Source of the DNA: Plasmodium coatneyi
Taxonomy: Eukaryota; Apicomplexa; Aconoidasida; Haemosporida; Plasmodiidae
Length of the DNA: 64,000 nucleotides
Direction of reading: 5' to 3'
Assembly (NCBI RefSeq): GCF_001680005.1
Contig: NC_033564.1
Location: 1,674,001-1,738,000, forward strand
Below are positions 21,449 to 33,367 of the stretch, one piece after another. The notes beneath the pieces are model-generated. The model made no database searches and had not been told where the DNA came from. It worked only from the letters and a program-made list of their open reading frames with translations. A program made the position numbers and the translations under genes. Each line of letters opens with the position of its first letter. Positions within the stretch are counted from its first letter, which is position 1.

Positions 21449-23137
21449 ATGAATAAAATATACTACATACTGTTTTTAAGCGCCCAGTGCCTTGTGCACA
21501 TGGGTAAGTGCGAGCCAAACCATAACCACAACAGACTGACCCGCAGCGCTAACAACGCTTCTTTGCAAAAGGAGCCTATCATTGAGAGAAGTACACGACT
21601 GAGTAACCCATGGAAAGCGTTCATGGAAAAGTACGATCTCGAAAGAGCACACAGTTCAGGAATTCGAGTTGATTTAGGGGAAGATGCAGAAGTGGGAAAT
21701 TCCAAGTATAGGATACCAGCTGGAAAGTGTCCAGTTTTTGGAAAGGGTATCGTTATAGAGAATTCTAACGTTAGCTTCTTAAACCCTGTAGCTACAGGAA
21801 ATCAGAACTTGAAGGAGGGAGGTTTCGCCTTCCCGAGGGCAGATGACAATATTTCCCCTATAACAATAGATAACCTTAAACGAAGATATGCAGATAATGT
21901 AGAGTTGATGAAGCTAAACGATATAGCTTTGTGTAAAACGCATGCAGCTAGCTTTGTCATGGCAGAGGATCAAAATTCGTCTTATAGACACCCAGCTGTT
22001 TATGACGTAGATAAGAAAATATGTTACATGTTGTATTTATCTGCGCAAGAAAATATGGGTCCAAGATACTGTAGCCCAGATGCAGAAAATAAAGATGCCA
22101 TGTTTTGCTTCAAGCCAGATAAAAATGAAAGTTTTCAAAACCTCGTATATTTAAGCAAAAATGTGAGTAATGATTGGGAAAACAAATGCCCCCGTGCAAA
22201 TTTAGGAAACGCTAAATTTGGCTTATGGGTGGACGGGAACTGTGAAGAAATTCCATACGTTAAAGAAGTGAAGGCAGAGAATCTACGTGAATGCAACAGA
22301 ATCGTTTTCGAAGCTAGTGCATCAGATCAACCAAGGCAGTACGAAGAAGAACTAACGGATTATGAGAAAATACAAGAAGGCTTTAGGCAGAACAATCAGG
22401 ACATGATTAAAAGTGCCTTTCTTCCAGTGGGTGCATTTAACTCAGACAATTTTAAAAGTAGAGGAAGAGGATTTAACTGGGCAAATTTCGATAAGGTAAA
22501 TAAAAGGTGTTACCTTTTTAATGCCAAACCTTCCTGCCTCATTAATGACAGAAATTTTATTGCAACAACAGCGTTATCTCACCCTCAAGAAGTAGAGGAT
22601 AAGTTTCCATGCAGCATATACGAAGATGAAATTAAGAGAGAAATTGAAAAACAATCGAGGAATATGAATCTGTATAGCGTTGACGGAGAACGGATTGTCC
22701 TGCCAAGAATATTTATCTCCACCGATAAGGAGAGTATCAAATGTCCATGCGAGCCTGAACACATTTCCAACAGTACCTGCAACTTTTACGTTTGTAACTG
22801 TGTAGAGAAAAGGGCAGAAATTAAGGAAAATAACGAAGTTGTCATAAAGGATGAATTTAAGGAGGATTACGAAAATGCGGAAGGCAAATCCAAGAAACAG
22901 ATGCTACTAATTATTATCGCAATAACTGGAGGTGTCTGTGTGGTTGCACTGGCCTCCATGTTTTACTTTAGGAAGAAATCTCACGATGATAAGTATGACA
23001 AGATGGATCAGGCAGAAGCGTACGGAAAGCCCACCACCAGGAAGGACGAGATGCTCGACCCCGAGGCGTCTTTCTGGGGCGAGGACAAGCGGGCCTCTCA
23101 CACCACGCCTGTGCTTATGGAGAAGCCTTACTACTGA
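21449..23137 (+). CDS. AMA1: Apical membrane antigen 1
   Basis: Single exon, 562 residues, ATG at 21449. It is a type I membrane protein of the micronemes, moved to the merozoite surface, where it binds the RON complex at the moving junction during invasion. Seen: signal peptide ~1-20; a short prodomain; an ectodomain with exactly 16 further cysteines (eight disulfides expected) in the spacing of domains I, II and III; membrane helix ~485-507; and a 55-residue cytosolic tail with EASFWGED and a C-terminal PVLMEKPYY. The tail is nearly invariant in the clade. Conserved blocks such as QNSSYRHPAVYD and RGFNWANFD are present. N-terminal residues 22-60 and parts of domain I are variable and differ from the P. 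knowlesi sequence I recall. The reading frame is intact. Expression is expected in late schizonts. Confidence 0.98.
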   Translation: MNKIYYILFLSAQCLVHMGKCEPNHNHNRLTRSANNASLQKEPIIERSTRLSNPWKAFMEKYDLERAHSSGIRVDLGEDAEVGNSKYRIPAGKCPVFGKGIVIENSNVSFLNPVATGNQNLKEGGFAFPRADDNISPITIDNLKRRYADNVELMKLNDIALCKTHAASFVMAEDQNSSYRHPAVYDVDKKICYMLYLSAQENMGPRYCSPDAENKDAMFCFKPDKNESFQNLVYLSKNVSNDWENKCPRANLGNAKFGLWVDGNCEEIPYVKEVKAENLRECNRIVFEASASDQPRQYEEELTDYEKIQEGFRQNNQDMIKSAFLPVGAFNSDNFKSRGRGFNWANFDKVNKRCYLFNAKPSCLINDRNFIATTALSHPQEVEDKFPCSIYEDEIKREIEKQSRNMNLYSVDGERIVLPRIFISTDKESIKCPCEPEHISNSTCNFYVCNCVEKRAEIKENNEVVIKDEFKEDYENAEGKSKKQMLLIIIAITGGVCVVALASMFYFRKKSHDDKYDKMDQAEAYGKPTTRKDEMLDPEASFWGEDKRASHTTPVLMEKPYY

Positions 23138-24874
23138 GAGGGAAGGCAAGCGAATTGGTGAGGACCTCGTTAGCCGTAACAAGTGGGGGTGGCCCACAAT
23201 GCACCTTCCAAACCCGCATCACGTAAGATAAAAAACAGACACCCAGATGGCCAACAAATCGCCCACAAGGGATAAGAAGCGGCGCAAACTAAAATTGGGC
23301 TATTCTCATGATCACCAATTGTGGACGAAAAAATAAAATAAAAAGTGTAACACATTAACACATGGTGAAGTAACCGATTGGTTAAGCAAAGCGGAGTGAA
23401 AAATTACCCCCCCTCGCCCTTACGATTTAAAAGCATATTTTGCCGCCACAGAAATGGACCTCTCCACTATTGTTACGCAGAAAATTTACCTAGTGAACTA
23501 ACAGATATGCCTTACACTTTACACTCACTTATAACGCATCTTTGATGCTTTAACTGATTTTTTTTTTTTTTTTTTTTTTTTGTGCTCTCTGATAATATTC
23601 TCCCGCCTATGATTTAATTAAAGCAGGCCTGACGCCTTTGCTGGGCGTACCTTATACTGGTCTGCCTCTTTACCTGTTTGGTTACGCGCTTCTTGCATGA
23701 TTGCCGGCAGAGTGGAAAAAAAGGATAGAGGCAGCCCAGATTCCGTCGCTACGTGTAAGTAGCTCTTCGTGGAGGTTCCCCTGCTGTGCGCTAAAGCAGC
23801 GTCGTCAGAGGCTCCCGAGATTTTGTCATGCGTACTTTTTCTATGCGTGCCTTATATTCGCACGCCGCTTTTTTCATACCTTGGCTGTTTTTTTAAATTG
23901 TTTTCCTTTAATTTTTATCCCCACTTTGTCGAAAGCATGGCGTTACTACACGCTTATTTTAATATAACGCATATGTTTGGATGTGTATTATAAACGCATT
24001 TTCGTTGCACCTCCGAAAACTTTAATATTTTTTTCTGTTAACTTTTCTTTAATTCGCATCGTGTTAGATGCACCGTGTTGTACTGTACCGCACCATTCTC
24101 AGGCTTGACCTTGCACTCCCTGTGGAAAGTCCACTTTTTTACGTGCGCTTTTTCTTTGAAGGTCTTTCTGCAAGTTCCCCAAAATTATCATTTGGCGTGT
24201 GTATCACTTGCACGCGTGCCTCACTCTGTTAGGATTGATCGGTAGCATATACCTTTGTCGATTTGTTCGCAGATTCATTTACCCATTGGGTTATTGCATA
24301 CCGGCACATTACCCACTTGTGAGTATTTTCCGATAACCCGGCCCCCCCTCCGTGAACAGCACCATGTGAGCTATTTAAAAAAAAGAGACTATAATTGTTA
24401 AAATGGTAATTTAGTAAAAAGAGCCACGTGCGTCTTCGTTACGTTCTACACGGCTGTTTCACACTGCATGATTAGGACGCCCAATCCCATTTAACACGTC
24501 TAACATGGTTGCACAAACAGGAGGCCATCTTTTCACCGCGTGGGGAGAATCGCTTATGTCTTTGCGAAGTGAATGACATAAGATAATTTCCTAGTTAAAC
24601 AAAAAAAAAATATATAATAATAAAATAAATAAATGAATAACATATGTAGCACCCCTCCCCCGTGGAAAGCAAAAAATGCGGCACCCTTAGCAAATAAAAC
24701 AGCACCAAATCGACACCCCCCACGAGGACAATTGCAGTTATAGTTGTGATGCCATCCCAGTGGAGGTGCAACTAGCGGAGCAGTACGAAAGCAACACAGA
24801 AAATGTTTTTACACAGTCATGACTTCAAGTGTGACCAATCTCTACTTTCTCTTTACGCCATTTAAAAGGGAAGG
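23138..24874. other. Intergenic region
   Basis: 1.7 kb with a poly(T) tract at 23560-23581 and an A/T run at 24600-24630. It contains the AMA1 3' UTR and the promoter of the next gene. Frames at 23701-23993 lack a good start and any domain. Nothing else is seen. Confidence 0.55.
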
Positions 24875-26237
24875 ATGCCGGCCAGCTACAACGAAATAAG
24901 GAAACTGTTTAACTACTACATTAGGGAGTACTACTACCAGAAGTCCAAGGGGACCTACTTCGTTCACATTAAGAAGCCTGGGATTTTATTTACGTCCTTA
25001 AAATTTTACAAAAAAAAAAAAACCCTCTTTCCAAATGTGTATGACTGGTACTTTGACAATTTAAGTTACATGAAAAAAAATAAAGACATTTTAAAGTACC
25101 AAAATGGCTACAGTACAAAAAATATATACTCTTACAGGATAAGCAAAACGGAATGGGAACACAATGACGTCGATAGTGGCAGTATTTATACAAATGACGC
25201 GGAGGAAGACCTGCAAAGAACCTACAGAACGAGCAACTTGTACTATAATATGCACCCGGTTTATTTGTCCAAAATATGCCTCTACGACTTAAACGATAAT
25301 CACATATTTTTTTCGAACAACTACTATGATGCCTTTATGCAATTTTACTACAGCACTGTTTCGTACAAAATGGATTTAAATGATCTGCAAATTTTTCCCA
25401 ACTTAAGGATTCTAATAAGTCACATAAAAAATTTAAGTAGTATAATAAATGACGAACTGGTCAAGAGTGCCTTTGTGTATTTTATTAGACAGAAAAAAGT
25501 GTTCGATGAGGAGTACCTGCGGGGCGTACTCAGTGGAATCTACTCAACGATGCTGCACAACTGTCCCCTGTATTTGTTCCTGGACGATGTTAAGCAGTTC
25601 AAGGTTGTTCTTAGCGTCGTCGGTGCAACGGTAAGGCGGGAATGCGCCATAGAGTTGTACATCGCACCGGCTGCAAAAAGGGCGAAAGGAAAAAGAATAG
25701 TAACACTGGAAGGAGCGCCACCACACATGGGCACACATGTGACTACGCCCTAATATGTAACCCCTCTATACGCACATAAAAACACCTTCATTCGTTTATC
25801 CCTTCCCCCTTCAGGGAGAAGTACAAAACCTGTTTGAGAGCGCCCTGCCGTACCCCTACTATTTAGTACTGGACGAAAGCGTAAACATTTATAACCTGCA
25901 AAGTTTCAACATTTATTTAAAAAAAGTTTTGGAGGCAAAATTGAAAGCGCCATTTTCTGGTGACTCAGCGGGGGGTATTTCGCCCTCCGCCCAGGTGAAC
26001 CTGTACACAAATGATCCAAGCGTAGATAGCCATTCGGATAATTCTAGCAACGGGGAAACACCTAATGGAAGCAGTCATGCGAAGGATGCAGTACAGAACG
26101 AACCTTTCGCAAAATCGGAGGAAGAAAAATCACAGCGGATTGCAAATATGAAGGGAAAACAAATTTACTTCTTTAAGCTGATAAAAATTTTTGACATGAA
26201 GCCGAATCATCGCTTTGTCCAAAAGGGTGCAAAATGA
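24875..26237 (+). CDS. Protein of unknown function (two exons, 392 residues)
   Basis: Exon 1 is 24875-25630 (252 codons). The intron is 25631-25814 (GTAAGG...CCCTTCAG, 184 nt). Exon 2 is 25815-26237, in phase 0. The first 45 residues (MPASYNEIRKLFNYYIREYY) are tyrosine- and lysine-rich without a signal peptide. The middle (residues ~150-300) is a regular mix of hydrophobic and polar positions, probably helical. Exon 2 continues the fold (LFESALPYPYYLVLDESVNI) and then has a Ser/Asn/Gly-rich disordered insert before a basic end, KLIKIFDMKPNHRF. I do not recognise a family. Its place between AMA1 and the next unknown gene matches the conserved order I recall. The splice is well supported because the unspliced frame gives an unrelated tail. 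Confidence 0.8.
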
Positions 26238-26449
26238 TAGGCATCGCTTTATATTTCTGTGTCTTGCAAAATTGTGTGATATTTCTACGTTTGAAATTTT
26301 AACCTCGCAGACCGCCGAGGGTGTATTCCTATCGCACAGCGCTGCACTGCTCTTCGCTTATTTGTGCAAGTTTTTTTTTTTTTTAAATGGAGCTGACGTA
26401 ATAATTTTGCCAAGTATCCTTGTAGCGACGTCGTAATGGATTGCTCCCC

Positions 26450-28198
26450 CTAATGCTGCGCTTGGAGATACGCCTCCAAGCGCTGCCTCTCCTTGGGTAA
26501 ATACTGCTCCAGTTGTTTAAACGTGTGCATGGAGATGTCCCTTTTTGCGCCGTTGCACACAATGTCGTAATTTGACAGGGAATTTAAAAAATAAAAAATT
26601 TGATATTTGTCCAGCAAGCAAAGACTTCCGTTCATTTTATTAAAAATGTAACTGAAGAGCGATTTGTTATATTTTACAAAAGAGAGAATCTCAAATAATT
26701 GCAACAAATGATTATTATTGAGTGTTCCTTTGTTCTGAAAAATGTAATTTATTAGCTGCTCTGTCAACGCGTACATTTTTTCCTTCACGTTGTCCACATA
26801 ATCCTTGTCCCCAATTAATTTTCCCTCATTTGCTGAAACTACGTGAATGTGAAACGCGTTGAACGTACTTAAAAATGACTTTCCTCTTAAGAAAAAAATG
26901 CACGAATTTAAGAGAATGATTAAATTGCTCATATTTGTGTCCATTTTATTCTTCAGAAATGAGAGAGGAAGAGAGGAAAACATGTTCACTACGAAATGGT
27001 TGGACATGCTATACATATGGACCAACAGACAGTAACTTGAAAAACTGATCATTTCAGTGTTGTACTTATTTTGCAAAATTTGTAAAAAGTGGTTTAAATA
27101 AGACTCGTCTACGCTGTAACTTAGTAAAATTTTGTCCTTCACGTTAAGTACGTATGTTTGCCTTTTTTTCGCATCTTCAAATGTGTGCGTGCAGCAGTTG
27201 TTCTTCTTGCCTATTTGGCTATTGTTCCTGTTTGCATGCTCGCTCAGGTAGTCTATAATGAAAGACACGTCGTAAACCTTTTCCAAAACGGGGTTTCCTT
27301 CCCCCTCGGGGGGCATACTCCCCCTGTCCTCTACTGCAGTAACATACCCGTCAATCAAGTCGAAGTCCACCTGGTCGACATTTATTCGTTCCTTGATTTT
27401 GTATAACTTTAGCCCATTAAGAAAATGCACCATGTGGGAATACCCAAATTTTAACTCGAAGAAGTGGTGAAATATGCTGGACATTAGAAAGAGCGAAACG
27501 AGTTCGTGCCCCTTGTTCTCTTCCTGATTTATTTTGTTTAATACTTTGTAGTTATAAATATATGAGCAAACGTGTCTCAAAATATTATCCAGGATGAAGT
27601 TGGAGTAATTATTTGCTAATTCGAAAAAGGTAAATTTTTTTCTTCCCTTTTGATCTTCCCCATTGGGCAGATCGCAAAGCAGCTGCATGTTCAACTCTCC
27701 TTTTTCGTTACCCTGTGTGTTTTTTTCACTGTTGCTGCTTTGGGACCCTATGGTTATTTTCACCTTCCTCCTATTCCTTCCATATATATTTTTATGCACA
27801 CTGCCAACCTGGCTAACTTCGCCATCTTCCGTTGTGTCCTCATTTTGTGGGGCGCCAGTTCCGCTCGTCTCTTCCCTCCATTCGTACGCTTTGAAGAAGT
27901 TGCCCCTTTCGGCCCCTGTTTTGAGTAACAAATGGTTAAAGTAAATTTTTTTTTTTAACGACTTTAAATCGTCCTTTTTTCTCACATTATTTTTTACTAT
28001 GTTGTTTATAATTTTGTTCGGGTTGATATCATTTAGGGTGTTAATGATTTGTATGTTTATGTTGTCCAGGTCATCTTGCTTTATTTCTTTATGTCTGTTG
28101 AGTAGCTTGATTATGTCTGGAATTTTCATACGATGGACCTTTACGTTTCTCTCATTCTGGGACGACAGGAAGTGCAGTGCCTTTGCTAGGATGATCAT
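26450..28198 (-). CDS. Helical protein of unknown function, possibly organellar RNA-binding
   Basis: Single exon, 582 residues, ATG at 28198 (minus strand), TAG at 26450-26452. It converges on the previous gene. The N-terminus MIILAKALHFLSSQNERNVK is short, hydrophobic then basic, and could be a mitochondrial presequence. Residues ~100-190 are a charged low-complexity insert. The remainder (~190-570) consists of successive amphipathic helices rich in Leu/Ile/Phe/Asn, for example SNLIILLNSCIFFLRGKSFL and NHLLQLFEILSFVKYNKSLF. They are spaced roughly 35-40 residues apart, like the heptatricopeptide-type repeats of apicomplexan mitochondrial RNA-binding proteins. No RAP domain is visible at the C-terminus. 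The repeat reading is my inference; the function is unknown. Confidence 0.8.
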   Translation of the reverse strand: MIILAKALHFLSSQNERNVKVHRMKIPDIIKLLNRHKEIKQDDLDNINIQIINTLNDINPNKIINNIVKNNVRKKDDLKSLKKKIYFNHLLLKTGAERGNFFKAYEWREETSGTGAPQNEDTTEDGEVSQVGSVHKNIYGRNRRKVKITIGSQSSNSEKNTQGNEKGELNMQLLCDLPNGEDQKGRKKFTFFELANNYSNFILDNILRHVCSYIYNYKVLNKINQEENKGHELVSLFLMSSIFHHFFELKFGYSHMVHFLNGLKLYKIKERINVDQVDFDLIDGYVTAVEDRGSMPPEGEGNPVLEKVYDVSFIIDYLSEHANRNNSQIGKKNNCCTHTFEDAKKRQTYVLNVKDKILLSYSVDESYLNHFLQILQNKYNTEMISFSSYCLLVHMYSMSNHFVVNMFSSLPLSFLKNKMDTNMSNLIILLNSCIFFLRGKSFLSTFNAFHIHVVSANEGKLIGDKDYVDNVKEKMYALTEQLINYIFQNKGTLNNNHLLQLFEILSFVKYNKSLFSYIFNKMNGSLCLLDKYQIFYFLNSLSNYDIVCNGAKRDISMHTFKQLEQYLPKERQRLEAYLQAQH

Positions 28199-29106
28199 TC
28201 AAGGGAGGAGGGGGGCGGAAATTCGAAGAGGGGGCGCTACGAAAACTGCCAAACGTGTCTGTGTAGCCGGGAGAAGGACGTTAAAAGGTTACCGTTGGGT
28301 GCAGTGGGTAAGAAATGACAGAGATTCACAAACAGGGGAGCATCATATGGGGAGAAAAAATATTCCTTCTATGTATATCTTCCTGGGAATAAATACCGCC
28401 CCCCAAAATACACAATTTTGGAAAAAAATAACAAAAAATGTGACAGCTGGAACGACAGCGCTAGCTTCTCCAACATGTAGAAAAATTCAAAACTCTGCAG
28501 GAATTACAATGCGGCTTCTTATCCTCCGCGGTGAAGAGGAGTAGAGCATAGTTCGTCTTTCGCATATGCCATCAACATGGTGTTCGAATTGGGTCATATG
28601 GAAAGAGGTTTTATTGTGAAAAACTGTCCTCCTACATTTATAAAAATGTGGGTACAAAAAAAAAAAAAAAAAAAAAACGTAACATTTGTAAAGTTCTGGG
28701 CGGACAATACACCTCATCGTAGTGGCTACCCAAATAGCCATTTAAAAGAAAAAAAAAAAAAAAAAAAACAGTTAAAATTTATTCCCACGTGAGGAGAAAA
28801 AAAAGAAAAAAAAAATCGACCTAGTAGGCGGCCAACCCGCATTAAGCACGAATCGCGAACAATGCAAAGCACTCCAAACTGATAAAGGCCTACCAACCTA
28901 CACGCGTATCATACGCAGGTAAGAATAACTTGTTCGCATTTGCAGTATGTGTTTTATGGTCCTTCTTCAACAAAGATACTTATACCCATGCCTACACGTA
29001 GCAGTACCCCCTAGGGGCGAACTAACCTCACCTCCCAACTGCTGCAAAGGAGAAAACTATGGCTGCGCTCGAACAGAGGAGGCGAATGAAAAATGATTAA
29101 AACAAA
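28199..29106. other. Divergent intergenic region
   Basis: 908 nt between two divergent genes (minus start 28198, plus start 29107), so it should carry both promoters. It has several poly(A) tracts (28656-28677, 28749-28768, 28796-28815). No gene is supported. Confidence 0.6.
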
Positions 29107-31434
29107 ATGAAGGGAAACCTGGAAAGCATCGTACAGGATGAAAACGAATACAAGGAAGAATGTATTTTTACATCAATTGATATCTTTAGTGGACCTCACA
29201 ACTATTTAAATTTCCACTACATTTGTGAAATAAGTTTTAACGACATTAGTTTTATTTCCCCATACCACTGCTATTTTTTTCTGCGAAATCAGTTCGAAAA
29301 TGTTGACAAAGCGGGGGTGAATTATAAAGAAAATATCGGCGCGCAGTTCGATAGGGAGGTCTACTGGAAGGTAATAAACGAAAACAAGGCCACAGAACTA
29401 TTTCAGAACGAAACAGCTATTTATTATGAACAGGGGGAGTTACCAGAATGCAGACGGAAGGCGCTGGAGAATATCGCCCAGGTGGTTAACAAGATGGCTG
29501 TCTCAGATTTGGAGGCCATTTCACCCTACCTCGGGGAGGTAAGCAGGGGGCAGCCCACCGCGTGGGGTAACACATGCAATAGCATATGAAAGTAATGTGC
29601 GAAAGTAATATGCGAATGTACCATGTGGAAAACACCCTTTTGTTGCGCTCCTCCCCCACCTTCGCAGAACCCAAATTGGAAGAGAAACAAACTGACCTGG
29701 ATGGACATGATCCAGAGGGACAAATTCCGAAGATATGAAAAAATGAGAGAAAATTTAAAAGAGACAGGAAAGCGAGAAATCGTATACAAAGTGAACAAGG
29801 AAGATGTAGAAAAAGTGAAAAATAAAAAAATGAGAAAAGATTTCTTCTTCTTTGGAGTTTACGAAAAAAGAGGACAAAACAATTTAGGCAGAATCTACAT
29901 GAGCATAAGAAACGACCTCGCCAAAAATACGGAAATTTACGCGTGGCTCTTAACAAACTGTAACATGCAGACAGATCCGAGCCTTGTAGCAGACATTTCG
30001 ATAGAGGAAAAGTACTTGCAAAGGCAAATAATACAAGAGGAGGATGACTATGTATATAATGATGCGCTAGTGAAGGAAACTAAAAAGAGTCTTGCCGGAA
30101 ACGATAACCTCTCTAGCGGACGCGTAACCGTGGAGGAGAAAACACAAAATTACTTTTTCGAAAAAAAGGAATATATATCATTTGGGAAAAATGAGCAGAA
30201 TGATATTATCTGTCTAAACCCATCCATCTCAAGATTCCACTGTGTGCTGTTTTTTTCCAAGGACTACCACCTGTACCTTGTAGATGTGGGATCCAAGTCA
30301 AGGACAAAACTGAACAATAACTTGTGTGAAATTCATAATAAGTACAAAATTACGAACAACGATATTATCACTTTAGGGGTGTCTAAAAGAACGTACAAAG
30401 TTAGCATAAACATAGACAGCGTTTTGTCCTACCTAGATAAAAAACAAAGTGAAGTTAATCGTAAAATGAGAATTATGAGTGAAGATCTGGAAAACCCACT
30501 TGGGGAAAAAAATCCACTAAAATTAAAAATTTCTAATATTTTTTATAAATGTAACGAAAACGACATAATAGACTTTTTCAAAGATTGTGGTGAAATTAAG
30601 AAGATACACTTGTATGATGCGAATAGGGGGGCGGAACGACAGAAGGTGAAAACGGATGGCAAAAAAAACAGGTCCTTGAAGGAAGCACTGGTTGAAGTTT
30701 ACGACAAACAAACTTCTGATAAAATTATGCAAAAAAATGAATCCTATTTATACGGACGGAAAATTTATATCATCTATCAACCAGTGTCTACATATAAGCC
30801 ACGTCATGCAAAGGTGCCCCCGAAAAGAGATCGACCTTTTGACGTACAAATTACGTCCAAAAGGGGCAAGTACCAGGGGGAGAAAATTACCCTTGAAGGA
30901 GACCGTTTTAGCCGCTTCAGTCGCAGGGATGATAGAGGGGAGAAGTTTGGTGCGGAGCGGAGGTCACCCAGAAGGAGGGGAAGTGACAGAAGTGGTAGTA
31001 GCGGGGGTCGTCATAGAGGTGGACGGCGTGATGAACGGGGGCGAAGTAGGCGCAGGAAACGAAGCGAAAGTTTTGGCAGTAGTAGTAGTAGTAGCAGCAG
31101 CCCCGTTCGGCAAAGAAAGCGTAGTGTTAGCAGCGGAAGTAGTACTGGAAGTAGCAGCAGCCGTGGCGGGCGAAGGGACTCTTCGCGAAGCTCTTCGAAA
31201 CGCAAAATACGTAGTGAGAGACGAGAAGTTGAAGATAGAAGGGCTGTCCAAAGAAGGAGAAACACATCTAGTAGTCGCTCCAGCAGTGATAGGGGCAGTG
31301 ACGAAAGTAGTTACAAGAGTAGTAGAAGTAATAGTAGCAGTAGTGCCAGGCGTAGTGGCAGAAGTAGAGACAGTAGTAGTAGCGCAAGTAGCGACCATAA
31401 AAGGCGCTTAAGCAAAAAGAGGCACAAAGTGTGA
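29107..31434 (+). CDS. FHA-domain, RRM-like, RS-rich protein (two exons)
   Basis: Exon 1 is 29107-29538 (144 codons). The intron is 29539-29667 (GTAAGC...CTTCGCAG, 129 nt). Exon 2 is 29668-31434; total 732 residues. Domains in order: an N-terminal region (1-300) without a known match. Then a forkhead-associated domain (~305-395) with YISFGKNEQNDI, SISRFHC and a DVGSKSRTKLNN strand, the phosphothreonine-binding layout. Then an RRM-like fold (~428-519) starting LKLKISNIFYKCNENDIIDF and ending GRKIYIIYQP. Then an Arg/Ser-rich tail (~570-732) with many RS, SR and serine runs. This combination points to a nuclear pre-mRNA splicing or processing factor that reads phosphorylated partners. I recall an FHA-domain gene at this position in P. 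falciparum. The RS tail is encoded by AGT/AGC repeats. Confidence 0.87.
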
Positions 31435-33367
31435 GGAGGGAATTTTCCACACAAGTGTTACGCTAGGAGGGAGAATAAAAATTTAAATGGAACATTCATT
31501 TGAAGTAAAATTGAGAGGCTCCATCTGAAGGAGCGAGCCAGTGGGGAGGGTCAAATAGTGCCTAAAACGGAGAGGAATAAAAAAAAAAAAAAAACTCTCT
31601 GGGGAGATATGTTGCCCTGTAAAAGGGGGAATACATCTGGATGAACCGCAACCCCACCATGGTGTCGATGGGAAGTGCACACATGTCCCCTATTTTTCCC
31701 TTCCCTTTTGTTTTATTTTGTTTTTTTTGAAGTTTTTGCTTTAAAAAGCACGCTACCCCGAGGCTGCCTAACTTCGTTGTACGCCCATTTAAACGCGAAA
31801 AACGCAGCTTTGAAATGCAGCCGTGAAATAATTTTTGCATTTCTGTTTTTTATCTGTCGTTGGTGTGTTATGTTATAGGGGGCGTTGGGCGGAGGAAAAA
31901 AGGAGTGAACAAAACGACCACACCGTGAAGCTGTTTTCACGTAGGTGTTTATTCAGGACCCATTTGGGGTCTCTTTTTATTTTATCACTAAACAACTTAT
32001 TTTTCGTATGAATTTTTAAGTGAACAGCACAGTTTTTCTTCATTCGGGATATGAAAGGACGCGTTAAGATTACCAGGCATTGAATAAAATATGCGCTCGG
32101 GGTGGAACTAAATTGGGGTATGTGTAGACACATTAACCCGGATCCGTTTCAAACACGGTTGTACATTTTTTTCATTCTTTTCAATTACTGCAATACTGTT
32201 AGGGGAACCAATAACGATAACAGGAGAGCACACTGTTTTTTTTACCTCCAACCGGGCGGCAAAGAAAAAAACAAAACCACTGGGATATGCACGAACGGCC
32301 TCATCTGTTCAAACGAACTCGCCTCCGTGCTGCAGGTTAATATGGTTTAGGGGTGGACAGGGTTGATGCCCCTCCCCGCATGTTCCATTTAGGTATTTCT
32401 TTCTGATTACTATAATTAAAGGGGGTTGTCCGAAGTATTTACGCATTCGTTAATCACCCCACATTATTCCTTACAGGTCTGAGGCGGGAAAAAAAAAAAA
32501 AAAATATGCATGTGGCTTCCTCCGGCGGCAAAACGTACATGTGTTTATGCATACGTGTGTTCCCCCGTGGGGACCCAAACCAGGCGTGCCGAACAAGGGT
32601 ATACGTATCAGCACATTTGTGCGAAATGTAAAGGGAAAAATTATTCTTTCAAAAATGTATCAAAGATGACGAAAATGACAAGGGAATACTCATGATAACG
32701 GAAACTCGGCAATTCGTCAACAGGGCAATTCGCCAACTTGGCAACTCACCAACTAGCCTTTCGCGCAAAGGAGAACACTTACCCCTTTTTGTGCATTACT
32801 CAAAAAAAAAAAAAAAAAAAAAATATATATAAAATGCATCACGGAATATTTGTGCGAACGGACGCGTACGAAATGTGCCCTGCATTCACGTTTGGCCAAA
32901 TTTTCGATATGGCGCATTTTTCCTTTAACGATAAGGCAGGGTTTTCAATGAAATGTTGCATTTGTTAAAATTGCTGTATACTTGTACACAACACATGTAT
33001 ACGCGTTGCACGTATGCGAGTTATATTGTTAAGTATTTTCCTTGCCCCTGTTTTGTTTTGTTTCCATTGTATATACATTTGTCCCATTGTACCATTTCAC
33101 TGTTCCCACCTTTTTTGGCGTAATTATTCGTTTAACGAAGGAAGGTTTTTTCTGCGTAGTACCAACTGAGGAACACCGTTTCTGTTGTTACATTGACCTG
33201 CGCGCGGACACGCTAACTAAAGAGTGTTCTGAGCGCATGTTGAACGGATGTTAATTTTACCGTGTGGTTGTAACAGGCTTCTCACCCTTACGAAGATAGG
33301 AACACCCGCAACTGGGTGAGTTGTTGCATGGGTGGATACATAACTGGTGACACGGGCGGACCCTTGA
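31435..33367. other. Intergenic region
   Basis: 1.9 kb with A tracts at 31579-31593, 32489-32503 and 32802-32822, and a small degenerate CAATTCG/CAACTC repeat at 32700-32760. Many short frames exist on both strands, none with a domain. It holds the 3' UTR of the FHA gene and the promoter of the methyltransferase. Confidence 0.5.

Noticed and set aside
30692..31411. 239-codon + strand frame and long minus frames over the RS region
   Set aside because: Shadow frames of the AGT/AGC/CGT-rich RS tail of the FHA protein; low-complexity Val/Ala/Glu translation.
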